64,000 bases of DNA. It comes from Silene latifolia (taxonomy: Eukaryota > Streptophyta > Magnoliopsida > Caryophyllales > Caryophyllaceae). The first letter of the stretch is position 1; the number at the start of each line of letters is the position of its first letter. The stretch covers positions 14,634,948-14,698,947 of the forward strand of contig NC_133532.1 in the NCBI RefSeq assembly GCF_048544455.1, read 5' to 3'. Positions 13,051 to 24,323 of this stretch are shown here, piece by piece. The notes below the pieces were generated by a model. That model did not search any database. It was not told where the DNA came from and was given only the letters and a program-made list of their open reading frames with translations. The translations under genes and the position numbers were made by a program.

Positions 13051-13922
13051 CACAAAATCTCATTGAAAACGGGCAATATCCGTCACAAGCTTGTAACGGA
13101 TACCGTTTCCTCTCACAAAATGCCCATTAAGAGATAAATGGGAAGCACATGGGGGTGTCTCACCTTGTCCCCTCTCCCTTTTTGTGAGAGGTCACAAGCT
13201 TGTGACGGGATCAGCCCGTCACAAGTAGGGATGGCAATGGGTAGGGTCTGGGTAGGATCCGCCTAAATCCGGACCCGGACCCGAGATTTTCCCTTTGGAC
13301 CCGTACCCGACCCAGACCCGCAAGGGTCTAAAATTTGAGGACCCATACCCGGACCCTATGGGTAAGGGTAAGGTCTTGGTCTACCCGAGGGTCCGAGTTT
13401 TAGCCACTTTAAGAATAAGATTAACAAACTATGGGGTCTATAATATTAAAAAAAAAAAATTCATACTACTTTAACATTATGAGTTTATTAATCTGCCGTT
13501 AATGGTGGTTGTCGGTCGCCGCCTATTAGAGAGGTGGTTGTCAGTCGCGTATCAGTGCTTTGGTGGTGGTTTTCTTGTGTCAGTGGTGGAGTGGTGGTAT
13601 TGTCAGAAGAGTTTGGTTTGGTTTTATCACTTTATGGGATGAGGGAAGAGAAAGAGACTTTACTTGGGTTTCTACAGTCTGCCAGTATGAATTCAGAAAA
13701 GTTGTGATTTTGATTTTTTTTTTTTCTTTAATAAAGGGTCTAAGGGTCGGGTATAGGTCTCATAACTTAGACCCGGACCCGGACCCGAAATATTTTTTTA
13801 AAACCCATACCCATTGGGTCTGAAAAAATGAGACCCATACCCGACCCATTAGAGTCCGACCCTCAGGGTCTGGGTTGGATCCCCGACCCACTGCCATCCC
13901 TAGTCACAAGCAAGACTAGCTG
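13051..13922. mobile_element. Mutator-type MITE (family 1) split by an hAT MITE
   Basis: The outer element starts CACAAAATC and ends GACTAGCTG, with perfect 9-bp flanks atgcctaaa (13042-13050 and 13923-13931). Subtracting the 677-bp hAT insert and its 8-bp duplication leaves about 187 bp, the family size. Confidence 0.88.
13226..13902. mobile_element. hAT-type MITE, 677 bp, GGGTC/CCGGA-rich
   Basis: Terminal inverted repeats are TAGGGATGGCAATGGGT and, inverted, TAGGGATGGCAGTGGGT. The 8-bp target duplication is gtcacaag (13218-13225 and 13903-13910). The interior repeats 'gacccggaccc' and 'gggtctgg' motifs. The target is the terminal repeat region of a family-1 MITE. Confidence 0.92.
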
Positions 13923-14157
13923 ATGCCTAAATGGATTAGTTTTAAAGAGTGTAGTTTAGGTTGGTCGGTACATTTGGATTAGATTAGAGGAGGATGATCC
14001 TCCATGTTGGGGTAATATCTAGGAGTTGGATTTATTGAGGACGTGGTTTGGTGATGTTGATGGGGAGGTAATGTTTTAAATAAAGTTGGTAAAAGTTGAT
14101 TGGATTTGAGGAATTGATTCAAGTAGCTTGAGATATTATTCGATGAAATTTTAATAT

Positions 14158-14945
14158 CACAAAATCTCAGTGAAGACGGACACTATCCGTCACTAGAGGT
14201 AGCAATCGGGTCACTCGGGTCGGTTACGGGTCGGGTCAACGCGGGTCGGGTCATATCGGGTTCGGGTTATGTCGGGTCAGTGACGGGTTCGGGTCGGTTC
14301 GGTTCATGTCGGGTCGTCTTCGGGTCGGGTCATCAACGAGTGGCAAGTCGGGTCGGGTCATTAGCGGGTCAGTGTCGGGTCAGGTTATCAGCATATATTT
14401 TATCTTATATAATTCGTTTTAGATGGTAATTTTATGTTTAAATAATAAGTAGGTGTATTAATTGTAGTTTTAAGTGAAAATAATTAAGATAAATGTCAAT
14501 TTGGTGTTATTTAAACCATTATTAAGCTAGTTCATTATCGGGTCATCTATCGGGTTGAGAAAATATCGGGTCACGGGTCGGGTCGGGTCGGTTCAGGTCG
14601 GGTTCGGATTGGAGAAAATAAGGCTGTTAACGGTTATCGGGTCGGTTCGGGTCGGGTCGGTTCGGTTTCGGTTCACCCAATTTTCGGGTTGTATCGGGTC
14701 GGGTTTCGGTTGGGTCGGGTCGGGTTCCTCGGGTCGGGTCAGCTTTTGCCAGCTCTATCCGTCACAAGCTGAAGAATAGTGAGATGAAAATGACTCGAGC
14801 TAATCTAACATAAAATCATTGAAGATGAAAATGATACCGTTTTCTCTCACAAAATATTCATTGAGAGGTGAGTGGGAAGCACATGGGGGTGTCCCACCTT
14901 GTCCCCTCTCTCTTTTTATGAGAGGTCACAAGCAAGACTAGCCAC
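14158..14945. mobile_element. Family-1 Mutator-type MITE fragment(s) split by an hAT MITE
   Basis: CACAAAATCTC opens the element at 14158, and the family's internal 'gggaagcacatgggggtg' block and 'gtcacaagcaagactagc' end appear after the insert. An extra 'aaatcattgaagatg' block suggests two partial copies. No 9-bp duplication matches, so the right end is approximate. Confidence 0.6.
14194..14757. mobile_element. hAT-type MITE with dense GGGTC repeats
   Basis: The 564-bp element has termini TAGAGGTAGCAA and, inverted, TAGAGCTGGCAA, with perfect 8-bp flanks tccgtcac (14186-14193 and 14758-14765). The interior is dominated by 'cgggtcgggtc' strings on both sides of an AT-rich centre. Confidence 0.92.
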
Positions 14946-15143
14946 TAATCTAATACATTGATAATTGATTAATTGATAATCAGTTTTAGTTTTAAACTGA
15001 CATGAGATGACTAGTAACTTCATAATGATTCGATGATCGCTAATAACGATCTTGCTTAATAATAATCTACATACGATCAAATTTCATTTTTAATTTTACC
15101 TTCAACATAATTAAAAGCATTTATAAATAACTTTAAAATTAAA

Positions 15144-15587
15144 GGGATATTCTCTCGTGTACCCCTCAACTTTTTCATTTTCTAAGATGTATCCTTTTTT
15201 TTTGCAAAAAACTTTGACCGTCAATAACTCTTGGCTACAAGTTCAGAATACGATAGTTTTTTTTTTGTTTTCAAATTAACCGTCTTTAAGAGGTCTTCAG
15301 TTTGAAAAAGAATTCACCGACGTCTCCACTCGTAGTCGGGAATTATGATCGGTCAAAGTTTATTCGTTAAAAAAGCTTTGACCAACCATAACTACCGGCT
15401 ACGAGTTCAAAAAACGGTGATTTTTTTTTTCAAATTCAAGGTCTTGACGAAATAATTGGTTTGAAAAAAAAATTACCATTTTATGAACTCATAACAGAGA
15501 ATAATTGTCGGTCAAAGTTTTTTTGTGAAAAACGAAGGGTACGCCTTAGAAAACGAAAAAGATCAAAGGTACACGAGAGAATATCCC
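15144..15587. mobile_element. Mutator-type MITE (family 2) with internal double hairpin
   Basis: The long terminal repeats start GGGATATTCTCTCGTGTACC and stay similar for about 50 bp. Perfect 9-bp flanks aaaattaaa lie at 15135-15143 and 15588-15596. Inside are two successive foldbacks, each built from a 'ctttgaccR..taa..ggcta' arm and its inverse. A second copy lies at 35495-35935. Confidence 0.92.
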
Positions 15588-16211
15588 AAAATTAAATTAT
15601 CAATTTCAATATGAAAGTATAAGATTAAAGATATGTTGATATCTTGAGAGTTGAGCTGATAGTGACTTAAACGGAACCTGACGCAATTTGTCACCCGATG
15701 ATGACCAAATAGAATCTTAACTAACTTGAATACATTATATATTTATCCGACATAACTCAAACCAGATATGAGCCGCCCCGCTTTGACTCGTCTCATAACC
15801 GACTTTAGTGATCAAATTACCACCTCTTTACCTCTAGCTGTACATAGTTTGAGCAAGTTCGTCAAGCCAAATCTGAGCCGAGCTCGGCAAGACTCGTTCA
15901 AATTGAGAGCTTGTTTGATTTGTTTTGTATAAATTTGATATTTTAAAATTATACTCCGTGTATATTTTAGATTATTATGTTGATTTGTTATATACAAATA
16001 TATCATTTTATATAACTCCGTATATTTTAATATTTTATAATTGTATTTGTTTTCAAGAATATCCCCTATCTACTAAAAGGATAGGTGAACTCTATCATAT
16101 TCCCGTGAAAAAGCATATTCTTAAAAAAGGAAACTAATGATAAGTATGTTCATTCACTAATTAAAGAAACTAACAATTACAATTTATTTCATCTATAATA
16201 TTCATTAAAAT

Positions 16212-16920
16212 TAGACCTGGCAAAAGTATACCGAACCCGAAAAACCAATCGAAAATACCCGAATCGACACCTGACCGTACACCCGAAAGCTATAACTGAA
16301 CTTCACCCCGAAACCTGAATCGACCTGAATTGATTCGAAATCGAACCGAATTTGTAATATCCGAAATAGACCCAAGATCGAATGAACTCCGAATCGTTTC
16401 AACTGAATTGTTTTAATCCGAACCGATATATACCTGAACCGATTTCAACCCGTACATTGATGACAGAAACCCAACATTGAAACCCGAAATGACCCGAATG
16501 TACCTAGGCGTCACATTTAGGGTATCTTTTTGTACATGAGTGTCACCCCTTTGATGTCAATGAATTAATATTATATCGTAGTTATGCAAAAAAACATTAT
16601 TTATTACTTTTTTTAAAAAAAATTATTCGTATTATATCCAATCTTTTGAATAAAGACCTAATCCCTAGACATCCGATCCGATTATGACCTGACTCGAATC
16701 TCATCTGCTCCGATATTGACCAAACTTGAACCTTATTTGCACCGATGTTGACCCAACTCGAACTTGAACCAACCCGAAATATCTACAACCGATTAAAAGT
16801 GAAAACTGAATCCAACCTGAATTGAGCCGAACTGAAATCGAAAAAAAAGATAAACCGAAATAACCCGATCCGAAAGAACCCGAACCGAAACTGATCCGAT
16901 TGACCTGTTTGCCGCCTCTA
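16212..16920. mobile_element. hAT-type MITE, CCGAA-rich
   Basis: The 709-bp element has termini TAGACCTGGCAAAAG and, inverted, TAGAGGCGGCAAACAGG, with perfect 8-bp flanks attaaaat (16204-16211 and 16921-16928). The interior repeats 'acccgaa' and 'ccgaaccga'. It is related in structure to the element at 14194, read on the other strand. Confidence 0.92.
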
Positions 16921-17651
16921 ATTAAAATTAATCTTTTTATCAAATTATATAATTTTCACTCAACTTTAAACTATGTTATTTTAATTAAAATAAAAAAGTG
17001 ATATAAAATTATAAATTGTTAAATCTTTTATTGATCCTATTATTAGTTGACCCATATTTTGTATAAAACGATAGTTGTTATTACTTTCGTGACAAAGAAA
17101 ATTGAAAAAAACAAAAAAATATTATAACACTTGAAACTCATTAGTTTTATGCTATAACATATTTTCATTAGAATATATTTCAACTCATTACTCAATTCTC
17201 TTAACTAATTCTCAGTTCTAACTTTTATTTATTTAAGCAAAATACAATGATGAGAAATGTAAACAATTGTAAGGTATCAATATTATATAAATAATTTTAT
17301 AAAATTATTAAACTTTAAATACCGTGCATATAATGCACAGGGTCTAAAGTAATTGATCATTAATTAATTACTTCATTTGTTATTTAAAAGGCGGAAAATG
17401 GAAGAATAATATAATGGCAAATATAACTCAATTTAAGCTCCTGAATCAAGCTTTTTCTTGGCCGAGTTCAAACTTCAATTAATTTTGTACACTCAACAAG
17501 CTCTGAACTTGAGCTCAATATTCTGAGCCGACCTCGAGCCCATCAAAGCTCAAGCTCGGATCGACTTGGTTATAGCTTTCTGGGGAAGAATGATGGAAGG
17601 GTGCTGGTGGACCTATTAAAACCAATCCAATTTATATTGGCTTTACCCAAA

Positions 17652-17837
17652 CACAAATTCTTGTTTGTGACGACACATATCCGTCACTCATACCATTTTA
17701 CCTCACAAAGTACCCACTTTTTCTCTCTCTGCGACACTATTCATGTGGTCCCCTTTCTCCACTAACCCATTTTGTTACCATTTTAACTCACAAAATATCC
17801 GCCACAAATGGTAACCCGTCACAAGGGAGACCAATTG
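17652..17837. mobile_element. Mutator-type MITE (family 1)
   Basis: It runs from CACAAATTC to CCAATTG, 186 bp, with perfect 9-bp flanks ttacccaaa (17643-17651 and 17838-17846). It is a close inverted copy of the intronic element at 11067. Confidence 0.92.
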
Positions 17838-18137
17838 TTACCCAAAATCGTTTTACATGTAAATAACAAGAAATGACATTTATCTATCAACACGACTTAG
17901 TTAGGCACCATTCTTTTTTACTGAAAAGAGCTGAACTTAACAGAACTGAACTTAATAAAACTGAACTGTAGTTAATTTGTGATTTATGATTAGATGAGCT
18001 GAATGAAACTGAATTGAATTGAACTAAAATGAGCTAAACTTAAGTAAAAAAGAGATCACTAATTTGTGGTTAAATGGTTAAATATGTATGTAGTAATGTA
18101 TTATCAATATCCCAAATCCCTAGTTGAAATAAGGTTT

Positions 18138-18285
18138 TTCTAACATGTGCCCTAAGGGCACATGATAAGAAGCTAAGTAGGAAAAGAGTTTCAACATTAT
18201 ATTACTAATTATGGTAAATATGAATTTCAACTTTAATTTGTCACGATTAGCTTATTATCATGTGCCCTAAGGGCATATGTTAGAA
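18138..18285. mobile_element. Foldback MITE with GTGCCCTAAGGGCAC palindrome
   Basis: Inverted termini of about 38 bp start TTCTAACATRTGCCC. Each arm contains the self-complementary core TGCCCTWAGGGCA. The left arm has the 17-bp palindrome-like TGTGCCCTAAGGGCACA. No convincing target duplication, so the superfamily is not assigned. Confidence 0.7.
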
Positions 18286-18598
18286 AATCCGAAATAAAAT
18301 GAGCACATTCGTCTTAACTTAAAAATAGTCAAATAAGGAATACCTTAGTCTTCCTAGGGTTCTATGGAAGTTGAGTCCTAGTTCATCTACGTAATTGTTT
18401 CCTTCCTGCTCAAGGTACTTATCTACATCATGTATGTAGGTTTTTCTTTCGTTTTCTTGAAATTTTCTATCTGTAATCTTGCGTTTCCGACAGTATTTTG
18501 GGCACTATTAGGGTTTTGTTCAACTTTGTTTTGTTATCTGGGATCGGCTTAGGGTTTGTTCGAATAGTTTTATTTTGAGAGTTGTTGGGCAAGTTTTC

Positions 18599-19984
18599 AT
18601 GGAGTCACATAAGGGCAGTAAGGGCAAGGGGGTGTTGGGAGAGAGTTCAGGGGGTGGTAAGGAGGAGTTTGCATGGGATGTTAGCGAAGATGACATTCAT
18701 GAAAAACTGGTGGACAGGATTCTTGTGGGGAAGATTTGGGCATCGAAGATGATTAATAGTAAAGCTGCTATCGATACGATGTTAAGTCTATGGAATCCGA
18801 CGAGGAAGGTGATGGGTAATATGTTGGATGCTCGAGAGAGAATCTTCATCTTTCGATTTGAGGATGACCATGATAAAGCAAAGGTTCTTGAAGGGCAGCC
18901 TTGACACTTTGATAAGTTTGTATGGTGCTTCAATGAGCCTAATGGTGAGGGAAAGTTATCTGATACTCCTCTATATCGTCTTCCTATTTGGGCTCAGGTA
19001 TATGATCTCCCCATTAAGGGTCGTATGAATGAGGCAAATTTGCGTCGCCTAGGGGACCAGCTGGGTATGTATGTGGACAGAGATGATACTCCATTCCCTG
19101 AGATGGAGAGGGCAGTTCGTATCCGTGTTCTACATGATATTCGAAAATCGCTAAATCGTTCAGTTGAGGTAAGATTGTCTACGGAGAATTTGACAAACTT
19201 CGATGTCAAGTATGAGAGGCTGCCGTTGTTCTGCTATGGGTGCGGTGTGCTGGGTCATGGTGTTAAAGATTGCGAGCACGGACCCTATGACGAGGATGAT
19301 CTAAAATATGGAGATGGACTGAGGGCGTCGCCGCGGAAGGGTGGAAGGGTGGGTGTGACAGAGGGAAGAATCGAAGTACTAAAAGAGATTTAAGGCCTGA
19401 TTTTGAAGAAGAATATAAAAAGAATGAGGCGAAGATGAATGAAAAGCTGCAGCGAATTGCTCTGGCAGGGAAGAACAGGTTCCATGTGAGAGCAAACCAG
19501 ACGGAGTTGAGGAGTGTACTGGAGGAGGATGATCAGGGGGAGGAAGACGTTGGTTAACTGGGTGGGGGACGAGTTATGCGGTGAGGTGTCGAGATGATCA
19601 ATAGGGGGATGGGTATTGTTGATTAGGGCATGGTTGGTAGGAGTATTGATGTGAATGTAACTGAAGGATGTGAGCTGCTGGGTACTATCATTCAGGGGAG
19701 TTTCACAGTGAAAAAGGCGAAGGAGGCGGAGTTGATGGTGGAGGGAACTAGGCAGGGGCAATGCGACAGTTAAGAAGTGGCAGAGGTCTATGTGGGTAGA
19801 GCGGGGGGAAGGCTTGGATAGTGCTAATATACATGATAATTTGGTTATCAATGAAAACCAAAAACGCGTGAGAACTGATGATGAGGAGCAGTGTGGGGCT
19901 ATTTCAAGAAAGGTTACCAAACACAGGGATGTGTCAATATCTGAGGCGGAGGCTGATTCAAGTCAACCCCGCTGGGCCCAATGA
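18599..19984 (+). pseudogene. LINE ORF1 (zinc-knuckle RNA-binding protein), broken
   Basis: The ORF starts MESHKGSKGKG and has a DUF4283-like fold region followed by a CCHC knuckle CYGCGVLGHGVKDC (about 19232-19273). A TGA at 18902 lies in frame where the reading otherwise continues smoothly, and a TAA follows at 19391. The last part is again in the same frame. Its final TGA overlaps the ORF2 ATG as ATGA at 19981-19984, a layout that suggests coupled reinitiation. The protein would coat LINE RNA in the family. Confidence 0.75.
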
Positions 19985-21642
19985 ATCTTTTGAGTCTTAA
20001 CTGCAGGGGGCTGGGCAACCCCGATGCAATAGGCGGACTCCGGAATCTGCTCCGGAGGGAGGCCCCAACTTTAGTGTTCCTGTGTGAAACAAAGCTGATT
20101 AGTGTGGAGATGGCAACAGTTATGGTACGTTTTGATGAGTATAGTATTATGGCGGTGGATAGTGGGGGTCGCTCTGGTGGTTTGGCGTTCTTGTGGAGGG
20201 AAGATATTGATGTTGTTTTTCGGTCTGCTTCTGTTCACTTTATGGATTTTGATGTTCGTTTAGACAATTTAGAATGGCGTTGTACAGGCTTCTACGGGTG
20301 GCCGGAGGTGCAAAATCGTTATTTGTTGTGGGAGTTGTTGCGGTGTCTTGCAACGGAGTCGCAGGGGCCATGGTTGTGTATGGGTGATTTTAACGAGATT
20401 CTTATCGTTGGAGAAATGAAAAGGGGAGCTCGAGCTCAGTGGCAGATGAATAACTTTCGAGATGCACTGGATGTGTGTGGGCTTCGTGACTTAGATTTTG
20501 AGGGGTATGAGTTTACGTACGATAACGGGGAGGTGGGGGCTGATAATAGGCAGTGTCGCTTGGATAGGGCTATGACGAATGGAGGTTGGAGGGAGCTTTA
20601 CCCTTATGCGAAAGTGGTCCATATGGGGGCGTGAGTGGTCTGATCATTCTCCTATTAAAGTTGTTATGGATAACCGGGATAGGTTCGAGGGGCATATCAG
20701 GCGATGTTTCCGTTTTGAACAAATCTGGGTTGGGGAGGAGGACTGTGAGGATGCTATAAGTAGGGTTTGGGAGGAGAGTGACTGGGATGTAGTGGAAACA
20801 ATTAATAGGTGTGCACAGGAACTGAAGAAGTGGAAGAGAGTAAGTATTGGGAAGATTATGCGAGATATTAATCGAAAGAGGAAAATGTTAGAGTGGTTAA
20901 ATGTGAGTGAAAGGACTATTGATAATGTGCAGGAGAGAAGGGTTGTACTGAGGGAACTAAATAATTTGCTTAGACAGGAGGAGATATTTTGGAGGCAGCG
21001 GTCAAGAGCGTTATGGCTGATGGACGGTGATCGGAACACAAAATACTTTCATAGGAAAGTCGGGCAACGAAAGAAGAAGAATTGTATTAGGCGGGTCACT
21101 ATTGACGATGGTAGGGTTGTAGCCGGGGATGGTGGGATCAAGGCAGCAGCAGTGGGGTTTTTTAGTTCGTTGTTCGAGTCTTCTCAGCCGGATAATTTTG
21201 ATGAGTTGCTGGTAGGTGTGCGGGATAGGGTTTCGGAAGAGATGAATGCTGTGTTTGAAGCCGAGTATAAGGGGGAGGAGGTTTTTGATGCTCTTCGGCA
21301 AATGCATCCGTTGAAAGCTCCTGGGCCGTATGGGATGAATGCTCTGTTTTATCAGACTTACTGGCATATTGTTGGGCCGTCTGTCACTCGGTTGGTTCTG
21401 AGGGTTTTAAATGGAGGTGAGTTCCCAGCTACCATTAATAAGACTCACATTGTTTTAATTCCTAAGAAAAAAGCACCTGATAGATTTAATGACTATCGGC
21501 CAATTAGTTTATGTAATGTTTTATATAAGTTGATACCTAAGGTCCTCGCTAATCGGCTGAAATCGTGCTTGGATGATTTGGTCTTTGAGAATCAAAGTGC
21601 TTTTACCCCTGGAAGGCTAATTTCTGATAATATTTTGGTAGC
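19981..21642 (+). pseudogene. LINE ORF2, 5' part: endonuclease and start of reverse transcriptase, broken
   Basis: The ATG at 19981 opens an exonuclease-endonuclease-phosphatase domain with LNCRGLG, a CETKL glutamate, MGDFNE and, after a one-base frameshift near 20630, SDHSPIK. The RT fingers follow (RQRSRALWLMDGDRNTKYFH, LIPKKKAPDRFNDYRPISLC). The frame then runs into the left LTR of the copia insertion after DNILVA. It continues at 31321. The domain nicks target DNA and primes reverse transcription in L1 elements. Confidence 0.85.
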
Positions 21643-22988
21643 TGAAGAGTTAAGAACGATTAACACCTAAGAGGGGGAGGGGGTGAATTAGGTGTACCTT
21701 TTAAAAAAATTTCTCCTTTACTTGGTTAGAGACTAACACAAGTAAGAGCTATTAAGTACAAACTTGAGAAACTTAATGAATTGTAAGTTCACAAGAGGTA
21801 CAACAGTTCTATGCAACAATAAAGATGAGTGATGTTGCACAAAGACGGGCAAATGAGATTGATGAATAAAAGTAGAATGATAAAAGAACGTAAAAGTAAA
21901 TAAACAAACAAGATGATGTTTAAAAAATTGGTTCAGCTCCTACTCCGGAGCCTACGTCCAACCGTTATTTTATTGCTTGTTTAGAAATTTACTCAAACTT
22001 AACTAAACCATTACAATGAAAATAACTCGCCAACCTACTCCGGTTGCAATTGCTTGAAGCTACTCTGCTTCAAGACTTTCTCTTGCTCAAAGCTACTCCT
22101 CTTCAAGACTTAAGTTCTATCTCAACGGTTTACAGAGTCAGAATCTCAGTGGTTCACTTAAGAACATGGAGATTACAATTAAGACCTAAACACGAGAATC
22201 ATAGAACATACTCTTTAAGCAACAGTGCAACAGACTGATACATGGAGATATTTCAGTACTTTTGAAGACTTTAACACTTAAAACGTTTTTGCAAATACTT
22301 AAAGAAAAACAGAAGTTTTTTACTCTGAAATTTTTTGCAAAGATTACTCAATAAAGTGCTCTTAAAAGTCTTGGTTTTGAATGAGGTAGAGAGCTCCTTA
22401 TATAGGCAAGGAACAATCACCTAAGAGTAGAAAAATTATTATAAAAATCTAAGCTTTGGAAATGATGAAAACTTTTCATTATTTTAAAATGATTTTAAAG
22501 TAGTGCAACTGATATTATATCTACACAAAGATTTGATGATAAAGCAAAGGACATGGTTCCTTAAGTTAAGGAGGACAAAGTTCCCCCTTTTTAAGGAAAA
22601 GCATATGTACTTCTTTGAATCCAAAAGCTTAGATATTTTTCATATGATAAAGCATGTTACTCTTATAATTTTGCTTAAAAGATTTCTGAAATGAAAATTG
22701 TAAACATTTGTATGCTTGAAATTTTTCTTTGTAAAATTATCTCCATCGTTATATCAGATGCAACAGTGCATTGAACTGTTGCATGGTTCTGCTGTCACTT
22801 GACAAGTTGAGTATGTTACACGCCCTCGTTTACAACTTTTGACTTAGGCTAGGGATATTCTTCGTCTTGATCATTCTTGCATCATCTTGATGAGTAATTT
22901 TAAACTTCAAATGCTATTAACAATAACTAAGAAGCAAACCATTAAATGACAATGAAACTTGGCATCATCAACCAAGTATGGTCTAACA
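21643..22988 (-). repeat. 3' LTR of the Sirevirus-like element
   Basis: This direct repeat of 29970-31315 starts TGAAGAGTTAAG on the + strand and ends CTAACA. It differs from its partner by scattered substitutions and a few indels, a few percent by eye, so the insertion is fairly recent. A 10-7-10 palindrome lies at 22758-22784 and a degraded one at 22218-22243. Confidence 0.93.
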
Positions 22989-23001
22989 AATTCCCCCTTT
23001 G
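22989..23001 (-). promoter_or_regulatory. Polypurine tract of the copia element
   Basis: Read on minus, AAAGGGGGAATT abuts the TGTTAGACC start of the 3' LTR, which is where plus-strand priming occurs in LTR elements. Further GGGGGAA tracts occur on minus at about 23032, 23216, 23442, 26153 and 26200. Confidence 0.85.
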
Positions 23002-23593
23002 ATGATGGCAAGTTTTAAAATGTGTGATGTTCCCCCATAGCCCATGATTAGTCGGTCTTTAAACATTTAACATAAAACATATAAAACATGATCAATGAAT
23101 GAAAGGGTCAAATTACTTAGCCTAAGTAAAACATATAATCATGGTAGCAAAACATATTACGGTGAACGCAAGCCTAAGAGTTAAAGGGTCACACATAAAA
23201 CATAATTATACTACTTCCCCCTCTTGACATCATCAAGGAAGGACAAACATAGTGACGGACACAATTTGACATTACTTTAACAACAACAAGGCTAGGTTCA
23301 ACAAATAAATTAAGTACGGTTTGCAAAAGAGTTTGAAGAACATTAAGCTAAAAAGAGTTAAGATTATGGATAATGGGTTAGGGTAATGGATAAGTGGGGT
23401 AGAAATGAGGTTAATCAAGTATCATCAATATCCTCGTGACTTTCCCCCTCAAATGTTTGCCTATTCTCCAAAAATTCTCCATTGAAAGTACGAAATTTCC
23501 CAAATTCATTATGAGACTTTATGGCATTACTAACCAATTGATAAAGTACCAGATGCAACATTCAAATTGACTGTTGCAGAGAACGTCTTATTT

Positions 23594-23632
<39 letters not shown>

Positions 23633-24323
23633 TTGAACCTGGTTTCTTTGTTTTGAACAAGCTTGATATAAGAATGGGCTTGTCATCTTTGTTTTCCTCC
23701 AAGTTATCATCAATTATTTCGACGATTTTCTCACTAGTGGCTTGTGATAAGCACAATGGGTCAAGACTATTGTTGAACATATCATCTTCATTCAAATTTC
23801 CAACATCTTTATGGATTACATCTTCATTTTCAACTCCAATATTCTGGTCATCTTCCTCAATTAGAGCAGTGATTTTCTTTCATGTAACAGTTGTATGGAC
23901 TGTGGCATCAGATTTGGGAGGAGATATAATCTTTGATTTCTTAGGGAAATGGGTTTTTCAACAAATGTGCTTCTCAACGTTTCAAGTATGGCAGCGGATT
24001 TGGTGGACGAAGTCATTTGTTTCTTTGATCTTTTCGTTGGGTTATAGAATCTTGAAGACATTTAAATTTCAGTTTGGATGAGGGTTTTGGAGGCATTTTT
24101 GAAGTGTTGATTTGGATGGTTTTAGTGACATAAGAAAAGTGGAGAGGTTTGATTTTAGAATGTGGGTTGGGTGGCTTAATGCAAAAACAACTCAAGTGCA
24201 AGCATAATTGTTCATATTTTTCGAACCATACTTTTTGCATGTAGTAATTAATAATCAATTTAGGGTAACCACATGTATGTCCTCATCTTTAGTCAATCAT
24301 TTAGGAAAGTAAAATAATATGAG
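22989..24323 (-). other. 3' region between copia pol and 3' LTR, with degraded ORF remnants
   Basis: Sireviruses often hold an extra env-like ORF here. On minus, short ORFs at 24258-24013 (an internal start MPPKPSSKLK at 24096) and 24061-23861 (KRSKKQMTSSTK) may be remains of one, but I see no transmembrane or coiled-coil signature. A run of 32 T (23598-23629) and one 10-7-10 palindrome (23553-23579) lie here. Function is not established. Confidence 0.45.

Larger units (their letters stand above)
12831..18337. other. Intergenic MITE field
   Basis: No host gene was recognised in this AT-rich 5.5 kb. It holds the nested and solo MITEs listed separately (13051-13922, 14158-14945, 15144-15587, 16212-16920, 17652-17837, 18138-18285). 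The short ORFs at 13560 and 14555 fall inside repeat elements and have no supporting features. Confidence 0.7.

Noticed and set aside
13560-13823. ORF of 87 codons inside the hAT MITE
   Set aside because: It covers simple repeats and a poly-T run inside a non-autonomous element, and has no transposase motif.
14210-14750. Telomere-like repeat (GGGTCGGGTC)
   Set aside because: It is not the plant TTTAGGG motif, is irregular, and is fully bounded by hAT termini and an 8-bp duplication.
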